Source of the DNA: Eumeta japonica
Lineage: Eukaryota; Arthropoda; Insecta; Lepidoptera; Psychidae
NCBI GenBank assembly: GCA_005406025.1
Contig: BGZK01000017.1
Location: forward strand, 186,001-250,000
Direction: 5' to 3'
Length of the DNA stretch: 64,000 bases
The position numbers were made by a program, and so were the translations under genes. The notes below the pieces were generated by a model. It made no database searches. It was not told where the DNA came from and saw nothing but the letters and a program-made list of their open reading frames with translations. Each line of letters starts with the position of its first letter. Positions within the stretch are counted from its first letter, which is position 1. This document shows, piece by piece, positions 33,775 through 44,799 of this stretch.

Positions 33775-34420
33775 GGACGCGTATTTTTAGGACTCCGAGC
33801 CAAAATGGCAAAAATGGAAACCTTACAGTTTCGTCATGTCCGTCTATTCGTCCGCCCGTCCGTTTGTTGACTCGGGCGTCTGTCTGTCTATATGTCACAG
33901 GCATTTAATTCAGCAACTACGAAATGTATATTGATGAAATTCTGAATATAGGGGTCTTGTATAAGCCGCTACTTAGTTTGGGAGTTAAATAATAAATATA
34001 TATATTTCTAGAGGACACTACATACATGTAAAGGAAGCTGAAAAAGTGTTTTTTCAGAAATCTTCAACGTGTGGCACATATTTCCACAGTTCCTTTAAAT
34101 ACATTTTAAGGTTTATTAGTAATTTTGTTTTCTAAGTGAATGTTTTCTGAAATATACCCCTTTATTTTTTAATCCGTATGTTTAAAAAATATGAAAAAAA
34201 ATAACGAAAGTAACGATCAATACATACTTTACAATGAAAATTATTTTGAGCATGATTGGATATACTGTTTTTGAGTCATTGCCAAAAAACTGTGCTTCTC
34301 AACAAAAAGACGTCAATGAAGATACGCTCTTTTGCTAGTACATCATACACTAGTTTAAGAGTAATAGTCGATATAAGCGACTAAAGTGCTTATATCTATT
34401 CTGTGCCGGAAATATAAAAA
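33775..34420 (+). repeat. AGGGTTCCG-family interspersed repeat, copy B
   Basis: Begins AGGACTCCGAGCCAAAATGG and proceeds through a CATGTCCGTCTATTCGTCCG run, ACATGTAAAGGAAGCTGAAA, GTGTGGCACATATTT and CTCAACAAAAAGACGTCAAT. It ends near TATCTATTCTGTGCCGGAAA. All of these landmarks recur in the copies at 50.3, 58.4 and 62.0 kb, in inverse order because those are on -. The copy is close to full length. Confidence 0.75.
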
Positions 34421-35210
34421 AAAATTAACAACTTAGTTTTTTTTATCTAAGTATAGTGTATTTATTTGTAGTGACTGCTTTGGAATCTTTGAGTATGGTC
34501 CGACATACTTTGGGCTGTTTTTTTTTATATTTTATTTGATTTTATATGTAACGTAATTTTTTAATATTTACTTTAATTATTTATCAATTGACTTTATATG
34601 TAATATAACTCTTGAAATACGTCAAAATCTTTTAAGAATTCACAAATTTGCCATTTCACCACTCGATCGGAAGAAATTTTACCCTGAAAAAGAATGAGCA
34701 TGACATTTGAAGGTAGATCTTTTAAAATTTAATTACATACAATCACATTTAAATACATGTATAACTATCGCATATCGCATAAAGAAATAAACCCGCATAA
34801 AATAAAGCTAAAGTCCGTGTAAGAAAAATGTCTGTTCGGATTCCATCACAATGCAAGACAATGTATCTTATTACTACATAATTTCTATAGTATAAAATAG
34901 ATCTTACAAAGCTAAAATGAAAACCTCTATTTTAAAAACGTATTTAAATAATTAGTTGTTTATGGAGTCTGTTTCAGGAGAAGGCAAAACGGACACAGTT
35001 GTCTCTTTAGAAGAAGAAGATCTTCTTTTACTTCAATACTTTCACGTTCCGCATTCTCTTTAATAAATTACATTTTTTGCATTGCTTCAGTTGGCACCGA
35101 CTTTAAAAACCAGTGATCATTCAAATAGGTTTTTCAAATTTTTATTTTAATTTTGTACAAGTTATTTTATTTAACAATTTTAAGTTATCAGGTTATCGTG
35201 TCTTCATAAT
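34421..35210. other. AT-rich DNA, no gene seen
   Basis: No recognisable feature. Confidence 0.5.
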
Positions 35211-35214
35211 TCAT

Positions 35215-35345
35215 CTAGCCACTTAGCACGCGAATTAAGTCATTGTGAATGTAATTGGCTAAGCGTCTCCTTTGTTTTTGTACGGAGAAAGCAGTTCGAA
35301 TGCCCAATTATTATCCGGTGGCTCTATTAATCATTCCTGAACCTC
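35215..35345. promoter_or_regulatory. Regulatory-looking block
   Basis: Homeodomain-like motifs cluster here (GCGAATTAAGTC, GTAATTGGCTAAGC, CCAATTATTATCC, CTATTAATCATTCC) in otherwise non-coding DNA. The call is by motif clustering only. Confidence 0.25.
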
Positions 35346-35814
35346 TACATTTTAGTAGGAGTACTACTACTAAATTATACTGATACAAACTTCACAAATT
35401 TTTCTTATTGTTCACATCAACATTAATGTGCTACTGTTCAAGCATATCACAGTCGCACTCACCTCCAAATTAAATTAATTCAACGCACTTGCGCTGTTAT
35501 CGCTAAAAACTTTCGATGAATTCCAGCTTAGTTCTGTGCTAAGGTACCAATAGGATTGACGTATCACCCACGATATCTCGATCTACACATTTGTGCTGTT
35601 TACCGTTAAGAAGTCCTATTGCGTGCTGGTCCAATACTAATGAAAATGAAATGGAACCACCTTGGAGCTATACTGAAATTAATGCAAAAAAAAACCATTA
35701 AAGTTATGCCCAAAGATACATAATACATATACATCTACACATATTTTTATAAAAAATTATACAAAGTTACAAAACATCTTACGTATGATATATATATATA
35801 CAGTAAAAAATCTG

Positions 35815-36715
35815 TAAAATTGTTGACCCTGCAGGCCACCCTTATCACTTCCCGCTATAATATTTATAGAGGTGTCTTTGAGCTGCTTAAGTTCAAAATA
35901 TAGTTGTCTCAAAGTTTAAGGACTTAAATTTAATCATTTTGAGATCGAAAATTCGAAAAACAGTTGATCTTATAAGTCATTCCTAAAATTTTTTGCTACT
36001 TTCGAACTCAGCCTTGAAAAATATATGTAACAGTAAATTATTGCGTTTGTGCTCCAAATTTTTGTGTTTCGAGCTAAATATTTTTGATCTCGACGAGCAC
36101 AAAAATATTCGATAAATTTAGACGTTTTATTTTGATGTGTTTTGACGCAGTTTTTTAAGCAAAGAAAGTTGATGGATACCACATATCAATCCAGTAAAAA
36201 CTTTAGAAATTATTTAAAAAAATCTTTTTTTGCAACGTTAACGATGACAGTCAAATAAACCAACTGATTTTGATGCAGTTTGCGACGTCCAACGTTTAAG
36301 AAACGTAGATTTTTTAAATTTTTTTTAAACGATATCTCTTGAATAATACAAGCGACTTATGCAATTTCCGGCAATGGATGCGGCTATCAAGGGAAAAGAA
36401 CTCATTAGATTTGATATCGATCGGTAGAGTAATATAAAAGTTATATAAACAAAACGTTTTTCTAAAAAAGAAATTTTTGAGGTTTCTGAAAATCTACTAA
36501 CCAATATTGGTTTAAGTTGTTGAACACAAAGCGTTGAAGTTCAGTAGAATTCTTTCGAATGCCGTGAACTGCATTTAGATCGGTTAATGCAATTAAAATA
36601 AACACGCGCACACGTCGAGATCTGATGAAAAGCCGATTTTCGAAAATTGGACTGAAAACAGCAACTTTCCCATTTTTGAAAATTATTCAAATTTCATAGC
36701 GGGACTTTGAAAATA
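35815..36715 (-). repeat. ACTTCCCGCTA-family repeat, copy 3
   Basis: ACTTCCCGCTA at 35847-35857 and TAGCGGGACTTT at 36697-36708 bound about 860 bp that reads, reversed, like copies 1 and 2, with CATCAGATCTCGACGTG and internal ATCGGTTGATTTG-like phrases. As in the others, similarity runs past one boundary (CTGCAGGCCACC at about 35830). No protein frame. Confidence 0.6.
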
Positions 36716-37279
36716 CAATAAATATTTATTTAAATGTGTATTTGCCCGCTTTGTTTGGCGAGGAAGTCGACGGAGAAGGTAACAGGTGCAGAGAAATAGA
36801 GAAAGGAAAAATTTAGGTGAGAAGGCAAGGGACTGAGGAGAGATAGACTTGATTTTGAATAACAGGTTGACACAGGAGAGAGACAGACGAAACGAGAGGG
36901 GTTGAAATTGGGAATAGAATCCTTATCGGTATTAGTGAGGAATTGAGGATCGGGCTCATGAACGAGGTTTTAACAAATATCAAAAACTCAATCAAAATTT
37001 GGATAGAAAAGCTGGTTATATTGCAAATGCGTCGCCTTAATGCAAAAAGTTGCATTCACTCATGAATTGCGCATATGTTGCATCAGCCCAGAATGTCGTC
37101 TCAATCTTGCAGTATCAATTACCCGTCTCAGTTGATAACCGTTCAATAGATTGTGAAGGATTCGACGTGGGTCATAAGATGTGAATGTCAAGAAATCACT
37201 GGTATGCGGTAAATACAACAGATTACTAGACATTGAACACGGGCGGGTCGGCGATGGTCAACAAAGCCACATGCGCACG

Positions 37280-37361
37280 TATAAAAGGCCACGGTTTTTC
37301 TAGCGTCAAAGTGTTCGCTCGGCGTGGTGATTAGCGCACATCCAGATATGCAAGGCGCGGT
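37280..37361 (+). promoter_or_regulatory. Candidate TATA promoter and 4-codon first exon
   Basis: TATAAAAG at 37280-37287 is followed at about +28 by GTCAAAG (A at 37308), a weak initiator. After a 40-base leader, ATG at 37348 gives only MQGA before GTAAGC at 37360. A TATA box, a short leader and a first exon of about four codons interrupting the signal peptide are typical of insect cuticle and other secreted-protein genes. No second exon was identified. A 74-codon minus-strand frame overlaps it. The call is suggestive only. Confidence 0.3.
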
Positions 37362-37389
37362 AAGCGCAATCGGTTCTTCTTCAGCTCCG

Positions 37390-37720
37390 GGAAAAAGTTC
37401 AATCGTGTCCATAAGCAGATCAGAATCTCACTTCTCAACATAATAAATAAAAAAGGGTGATAAACAAATAAATAATAGTGATATAACTACAAAGAACACA
37501 GGCATCGTGATCGATAGACACAATAATGTCTATAAACAGGGCATTGTTTGTCGGCCGGCGGGGTTCGGCGGGCGGACTCGGCGGAAAATGTGTTTAGCGA
37601 ATTAGAATTGTTCGATATTGATCTAGCGAGCTGCCGTGGGCACTGACGGCTTGAGTCTTAGTCAAGCGCGATCATGTATGGCTTAAGGGTTCTGTGCTGT
37701 GATAAATTGTTCGAGTTTCG
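37390..37720. other. Unassigned, GC-rich toward 37540-37700
   Basis: Contains GCGAATTAGAATTG and a GC-rich stretch without an open frame. Possibly regulatory. Confidence 0.25.
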
Positions 37721-37956
37721 TTATTATATACCAATATTGCGCTTGAATATTTTCTAATATTTCTAATCCTTTTTTATGAACAAAATTGTACTTAATTATT
37801 TTCTATTCAACAAATTCCATTCTTATTTCTTACGGCTGATAGATTACATTTATAACCTCACCAAAATGTAAAATAACTTAAATATAACAAAATATTATCC
37901 TTATCATTATTCTACTCCTGATATTCTACATTTCTCAGGTTCCTTTTAAGTTTCAC

Positions 37957-37958
<2 letters not shown>

Positions 37959-38014
<56 letters not shown>
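37959..38014. repeat. (CA)n microsatellite
   Basis: About 28 CA units. Confidence 0.95.
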
Positions 38015-40210
38015 ACACGTTTTATATTTGTTTTTGTTTTTCTTGGTTTGTCTTAATTTACAAGTGCTGACTTTGATTGCAACAAATGCTCAATCTCCAT
38101 TAAGATTTAATTATTGTATGTAATACTATTCTTATTAGAATGTATAGTTAAATGCTAAATAAAGTATCCTCTTTCTAATTGATAATGCAAATATAAATCT
38201 TTGTGTCCATGTACAATGAAGGTTTACTTTAATAATGTGTACCAGATATTTGACGTTTTCTCTTTAGAAAAACATTGTCATAATCTGCGCTCCTAAGCTG
38301 AACATAGAACTGCAAAATAATTCACCTATAAAAAATACCCGAGAATAGAATTGTCTAAATTACTCTAAATAGACAAGCTTCTCGCGTGCCGGCTTTTGCC
38401 TATGTTGGCACTTTTAATGTATTTTCCCAACTTATTTTAAAAAGATTAATTTTTTGAGGTGGAAATTTTGAGAGGCAAAAACCTTGTTTATGTCACATGT
38501 TTACAGCTAGTTTTTCCGGATGGTTTCAGACATATCTGAAAGGACAGACGGCAGGTATAAATAGTGAAGTGCAGCGCTTACGAGTTTGAGGTTAGTTATG
38601 GCGATCAAAACATGCATATGTTAAGTGCAATCGATGATAAACGATTAACTGGTTCCGTAGTGATTTATTTTGACTCTATTTCTGAATATACGCCTTCTAC
38701 CGTTCTACGTGTTTCCTTTCATCTAATCTTAATTCTCCAACCCACGATGGGGTCTTGTAACATTAATATTTCTTTGAATTATAATATCTACAAAAACGTA
38801 TTCTATTTTATATTTCTTTTTAGGACTATAAAACGTACATTAAATAAACTGCCAATGATAATTTTAAAGTTAATTTATTTACCAAGGAGTATCACTTTTT
38901 ATGACGAGGAAGTACTTCGTATAGCCATTCAATTACTGGATTCTTATAATAATAGAGTAATCTGAGAGGTGACAAAAGATTGTCATAGTGAACCATACAG
39001 ACTGGTACTCAGCGTAAAGTTTGTAATTGGGTTAGGCGATTATTTCTCTTGTTTTCGTTGTAAAACTTATATCTTCTACACAAAACTCAAACACTAAGAG
39101 CTTCTTCTACTCGCACCTAGATCAATCTGTGAGTAACGCTAGAGGCGTGCAGAGCCTCCGTGATTTACACTTAGTACTCACAGCAGTAATCGATTTTCAT
39201 CGATGAGTGTTCTTCGATTGATTGGTTTTTAAAGTTATTTAATATACGCATTTTAAGAATGAAATCGATGCATAGTAAATAATTTTATTCTACCCTTACG
39301 CCCTTACCACTTTTTAGGGTCGAAAAGTGATGAATAAACTGTTTTCGTACGTAATAATAGAAAATGGAATGGAGAAAGAAAAAAATATCCGAAAAGCGTT
39401 TACGTGGGCAGTGCTTCTGAAGTCGCGGTGCGTAAGGTATAAAAATAAAGGGCTCGATTGATTCTGAGGGTTTCAGCTCGCTAGATATTAGAGAGCGGGG
39501 AATTCTGATAGGGTATACTTTGTAAGTTTTTGACCTTCCTCATCCAATGCTGCCTCTTCCAATGTAGTTGGTAGGCATTCAATAGGCGGTAGCTGGATTT
39601 ACTTTTTTTCTGCTTATTATATCCGGATCCGATTGTATCAAAGCATATTTTAAATTTGGTAGTGTTGAATTAAACTACCGTGTCAATGATATTTGAGCTT
39701 TGTGATGATCTATTTGATATTTAATCAGAATATAGTGGACGGCTAGATATTAATTTATCTCACTGTGAGAGAAGTGCAAATTGGTGCTTATTACAGAATA
39801 TAAATGAGTTGTTTGTTTTGATCAGTATAATACATTTAAGTGATGAAAAACAATGCACTTCCTTTATATATCTTACTAACATTCAACATGTTAAAAAAAA
39901 TGCGTATTCTTCAAATAAATGTTAAATTTTATATTTTTGTTGTTATTTTAAGATTTTAATGAAGATTAATTGATTTCAATTTACAAAATGAATAAGTTCT
40001 TAGAGCGAATGGTTTCTAAATAAGTCGTCTAAGCTTAGATGGGAATTCTAACTAGTTTAATAAAACTAAAAATATACGCAATCAAGTTTCCAATATTGCA
40101 TATATGTGCCTTGTATTCGAAAACGTTTTTGGAAAATTTAGCTTGAAATTTTTAAGAAAGAACAATTATTTGATAAAGAACATTTTTTAATTAAGATTTT
40201 CTTTATTACT
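38015..40210. other. AT-rich DNA; one TATA motif, no gene confirmed
   Basis: TATAAATAG at 38556-38564 precedes ATGGCGATCAAAACATGC at 38598, but only eight codons follow and the nearest donor is poor. The 133-codon frame from 38564 begins inside this motif and has no domain. The rest is featureless. Confidence 0.3.
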
Positions 40211-40212
40211 AC

Positions 40213-40272
40213 AAGTATTCCTAAAATTATATTCTACTAGTATTCCTAAAATAATACTAGTATTCCTAAAAT
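40213..40272. repeat. Three short direct repeats of (CTA)GTATTCCTAAAAT
   Basis: GTATTCCTAAAAT occurs at three positions about 25-30 bases apart. A minor tandem duplication. Confidence 0.7.
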
Positions 40273-42160
40273 GATTAACAATTTATTGAATTTTGGTCAC
40301 AACAGTTTCAACGAGTTTCATTTTTCCAGGTCAGGACCTTTTGACCAGGTCAAAAGTTATAGATGGTCTATTTACACACATAAAACACCTTCATCATATG
40401 TGCACACATGCATGCGCGCGCGCACAAATGCACACACATGCAGTCATAATCGTAAACGTCAGAGTAGCTGTCAATCCTGGGAACTCTAAACATAAACGTT
40501 AACGTTATATCTCGAATTTGAATATAAGCATGTTAAAATACGTGTTTCAGAGTTTTGCTCAAATCAGTTCGATGTACTTTTATTATTTCATTATATATGT
40601 ATACATATAATAATATTACACTTCCTTCTTATTACTTTCAACCTACTAATTCCATACAAACATTATTAAGGTCAATTATGATAATGTACACTTCAGTTCC
40701 GACCCCTGGCTGAAATTCAAAGTATTGTTATTGAAAGAAAAACGGCGGTCGTGTGAGAGACGATACCAGCGATAGTGAAAAGTTTCTCATTGTTCAAGAA
40801 AGAAAGAAAAAACTTCTAGCAATCGGTAATTTTTTTAATAGCCATTAAGTTTTACTAGTATATTAATTGTGATTCAATTACATTTCATCTAAGGACAGCT
40901 CTCGAAAAAATAGTAAAAATTAATTATTCTTAACTCAGAAAACAAGAAAAAATCTTCAAGGCGCGTGCCAAGTTTTCGACTAATTAAAAGTTTTATCAAA
41001 GTTTGTCCTTGCATCTAAAAAACTTTGAAACTTTTCGATAAAATCAGTATTCAAGTATTACGATATAATGAAAAATTGTTGGCAATACAAATATTGATAA
41101 AAGTTATATCCATCGAGGGTTTACTTATTCAGTTCACTAACGGGAAACTATAGCAGAGCAAATTTAGTGTATTTTTTATATTATGCAAAGTAGTCTTCAA
41201 TATCATTTAAAGTTACTATTTTTTAATGCTTATGTATTACGTTATATACCTACTCAATTTCGGTCATATACGAAAAAAATATGCTTATAAGGCGTTACAG
41301 TAGAGTTTTCGAGTTGAACGTTGGACGTTAATTAATGTTGAAGTTATTCAAAACGATCACAAAAAGCTGACGTATATGGTGCTATTTGGTTGCATTGCAG
41401 GAAAATATCAAATTTTATCCCCAACGCTAATTTGCGGTCAGATAAACCCAGATTCACGGAAAGCTATTTCTACGTTTTATACATAAAAGTACAATTTATT
41501 GTAAAATTTTGGTATAATTAGAATAATACGGCACAATTTTATTTGCCATTCATTCTTAGGTTTTGTGCTATTAAATAGAAATACATACATGTACGTGATT
41601 AGCGGACATGTGTGTATTTGTGATAAATTGGCAGATTTTTAGAAAGGAGTGGCTTTAAGAATAGGCCACATCCTTTTAGGTTACGACAATTTTTTTGTAC
41701 CACCACTTGGTGTTACCTGGTGACTTTGTGACACCAGTCACCAGGGTTACTGCATAGACAGTCGCCCGACAAGTGTATGTTTATTTATCAATATGGTTAA
41801 ATAATACCTAAAAAAATGTTGTTTAACGATTCTTGAATCATCAAACACCGAAGAATATTTTTGTAACTTTTTATATAAATTGTAATAACAATACATATTT
41901 AGAGTTTCTGTAAGAAATTACATGAAAACTTGAAAATGGGGTAATTTTCTTTTTTGCAATTGAATCAGAGGTTTGGTTTTGAGGGTGCGCGACCAGAGTT
42001 GGGAAATAGATAAAGTTGAAGTCAAGGATGAGAATCAAGGTCAGGATCATGATGGACATAGAATTATGAGTCTATATGAGATATGTGGGCATCAATTTTG
42101 TATTCACATGGTTGAAGCCGCGAAGAAAAATTATCTAGAATAAAAATATCAAGGGTTTGA
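40273..42160. other. AT-rich DNA, no gene seen
   Basis: A CA/GC alternating stretch at 40400-40440 and a short duplicated ACCTGGTGACTTTGTGACAC / CCAGTCACCAGG palindromic patch at about 41717-41745 are the only structures noted. Confidence 0.4.
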
Positions 42161-42161
42161 T

Positions 42162-42595
42162 TGTTCTTCAGGGTGTCCTGAGAATTACTAAAAACACCTA
42201 TAGCTATACCAATTCCAAAAGGAAAAAATGGTATGGATATATTTGCAAGATATATTTGAAAAATGATATTGGATACTTTTTTTGGGGTTCCGTAAGGTTT
42301 ATCAGAACTCTTTCATTTAAACAGATTTCAATAAAATATAGTAGTATGACAATAAATGAAAACTAATGAAAAGATATTCGATATGTTTTCGGGTTCTGTG
42401 GGATTACTGGGAACCTTTATAATTTAACCGATTTCAATAAAATTTAGTATGAGACAACTGAAAATCAATAATAGGCTTGGATACATTTTTAGGGTTCCGT
42501 GGCAATTATTAGGAATCCTTACAATTTAAGCAATTTTAGTAAAAGATAGTACGAAAATAACTGAAAATCAATAAAAAGATATCTGCTCTGATATT
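42162..42595 (+). repeat. Diverged tandem repeat, 3-4 units of about 105 bp
   Basis: Units begin near 42276, 42388 and 42490, each with GGGTTCCGT or a close variant, then an ACT/ATTA...GGAA segment, then AATTTAA(C/G)C(G/A)ATTT, ending ACTGAAAATCAATAA. A more diverged unit may precede from 42165. The units differ considerably, so the array is old. Confidence 0.65.
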
Positions 42596-43052
42596 ATTTA
42601 TTAATCATATATAAATATATTGTGCCGTTAATTAAATTGACGTTTGTTGTGAAATAGAAATTAATAATAATAATTAGCATACGGGGCTGCATTTTATCGA
42701 ACTTTTCCATGCGCCCAAATACGTTATCCATAACTAGCAAATATTTCAGAATGGAAGCAAATATTATTGTTGTGAAATATATGCTCCTAATGGCGATTTA
42801 ACCAGAGGCATTAGATGTTTATATGTACATACATAATTGAAAATGTAACATAATTAAGTGATTTCAAAAAAAAACAAAAATGATAAATTAACTAAAAACA
42901 AATAATAAAATAATTACAAAAAATCAATATTTACTTAGTTTTTTTTTTAAATTCATGTTTTTCATCCCTCGTTATCATGCTCCTTTTCGACATCGTCGTT
43001 GTTGAATCCATTAAAATAATATTAAGTTGTAGTAATGATTGTTACCATATGT

Positions 43053-43340
43053 TTTGCACTAGCTTTTGTCCGCGGGTCCGCCCGCGTGGGCAGTAAACCT
43101 TTTATCATTGATATGGACGATTCACTTTGTTCGCCATGTCCGCATAAGTAAAGAATTCGTTCGACAATCACTCAAGCAAAAGTCGAGTGTAAATCTTAGT
43201 ATCTTTGTAAATTACAGTGTATACGTAATTGTGATGTATAAACTATGTTACTGTACAGTTTCGGCTAATTCTGTTCAGCCGTTAAAGCGTGCTTCAGTGA
43301 CAAACACCCAAAAATACAAAGTGTCATATTTATAATATAA
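43053..43340 (+). repeat. Insect interspersed element tail (TTTGTCCGCGGGTCCGCCCG)
   Basis: The phrase CTAGCTTTTGTCCGCGGGTC at one end and TTCAGCCGTTAAAGCGTG plus ACAAACACCCAAAAATACAA at the other are characteristic of a repeat very common in Lepidoptera and some other insects, probably a retrotransposon tail. The open frame of 89 codons within it is incidental. Confidence 0.55.
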
Positions 43341-44799
43341 ATTGTTAATAGGATTTTAAAAGTCCACAAATTAATGTAAAATTTATCGACATATTCATAA
43401 ATTCGAAATATTTTTTCCGATCATCAGAAAATCAGAAATTAATTATGAAGAAAGTATAAAAATAGCCAAAAAAAGTTGTTGAATTAAATTCACAATAAAA
43501 AATGTGTAATGTAAAGATTTATTTGCTTAAGCTTAAAATATAAAAATACATTCACATAATAAAAATTAATTAACTGGTTAATTAAATAACTACTTATTGA
43601 TTGTACGCGTTACATTACTGGTTTTTGGTTTGGTAATGCATTCTGAACTGTAGATAAGAAGCACATAGCGTATGGAAAAAAATATATGTACCACATTTTC
43701 AAAATAGAATAAAATGCAATAAATAATTTCTCTGCGTCTCATGAAGAATAAAACCACATATGTATATATATATACATATACATTTTACGTATTTTTAACC
43801 TCTTACAGATCGTTCCGAAAATATGTAATTGTAACATTTTAACAGGTTGTAAAATATTTATAGGATTTGAAGCTAAGAACGTGGGTATGTCAAAAATCAG
43901 TGGACATATCTGATACCTTTATTAGTAAAAGGCAAACAAAATAAATAGAGGACGTTTTCCCGGCTCCGTTGCTGCTTTGCATGTAGTAAGTGATAATCTT
44001 ACCGTGTTGTCTTTTTCAAGCTTGTACAATACAACGCAAGAAACTTTGCCGCTGTGAAATTAGTCACGAAAACGTCGCAAAGGCGTAAAATTGGCATACG
44101 GAGGAGAAGAAGAAGGAAGGGTCGGAGAATGCTAAACTGGCGCATTACATTACATCATTAGCAGGCAGTTCAGAGCGGCAAAGTTTCGTGCGTTGTACTG
44201 TACATACGGTCTGTAAAGGGCAAAGCGGCAATATCAGGTGGAAGGTACGGAAGCTGTTGTCATTGCAAACGTCTCTATCACATCTATCACTCTATCACAT
44301 CTATATAATTATTACGCTGTCACATAAGTCATTTCTTTCACTCTTTGTTGCTACACGTCTCGAAGAAATATATACTCTATGTTCATGTGTTAGCTTTCAA
44401 TTTTGATAAATAAATATTAATATATAGTTGCATATATGTGTTTATAAACGTAATAATTTCATTTCTGTGTACGGTAAATACTGTAGATTTTTCGTGGATT
44501 TTGAAATTAAATATATTTTTTTTATTTATTTTTATTTATTATTATTAAGGATCTCCAACAAGAAATACACTTATGAACTATAAAAACATGTTTTGAGTCT
44601 ATTGCAATGTGCTTTCTTAATTACAGGAGGCCACAGTATGCAATGATGTAAATAACAACATCAAAAAGTTATTATTAATTATTAGGGACATTACTAATTT
44701 TAGTATCTTATTAAAGATTCACTGAAAACTTACTTAATCAACTATAAAATAATATATTTCGCATTCCTAAGATTAACATGGCTTATGCAACTTAATTTA
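43341..44799. other. AT-rich DNA with a GC-richer patch at 43960-44240
   Basis: The patch contains GCATTACATTACATCATTAGC, homeodomain-like, without a convincing frame. Nothing else recognised. Confidence 0.35.

Noticed and set aside
38564..38965. 133-codon open frame on +
   Set aside because: It starts inside a TATAAATAG motif, has no recognisable domain and has the composition of AT-rich DNA.
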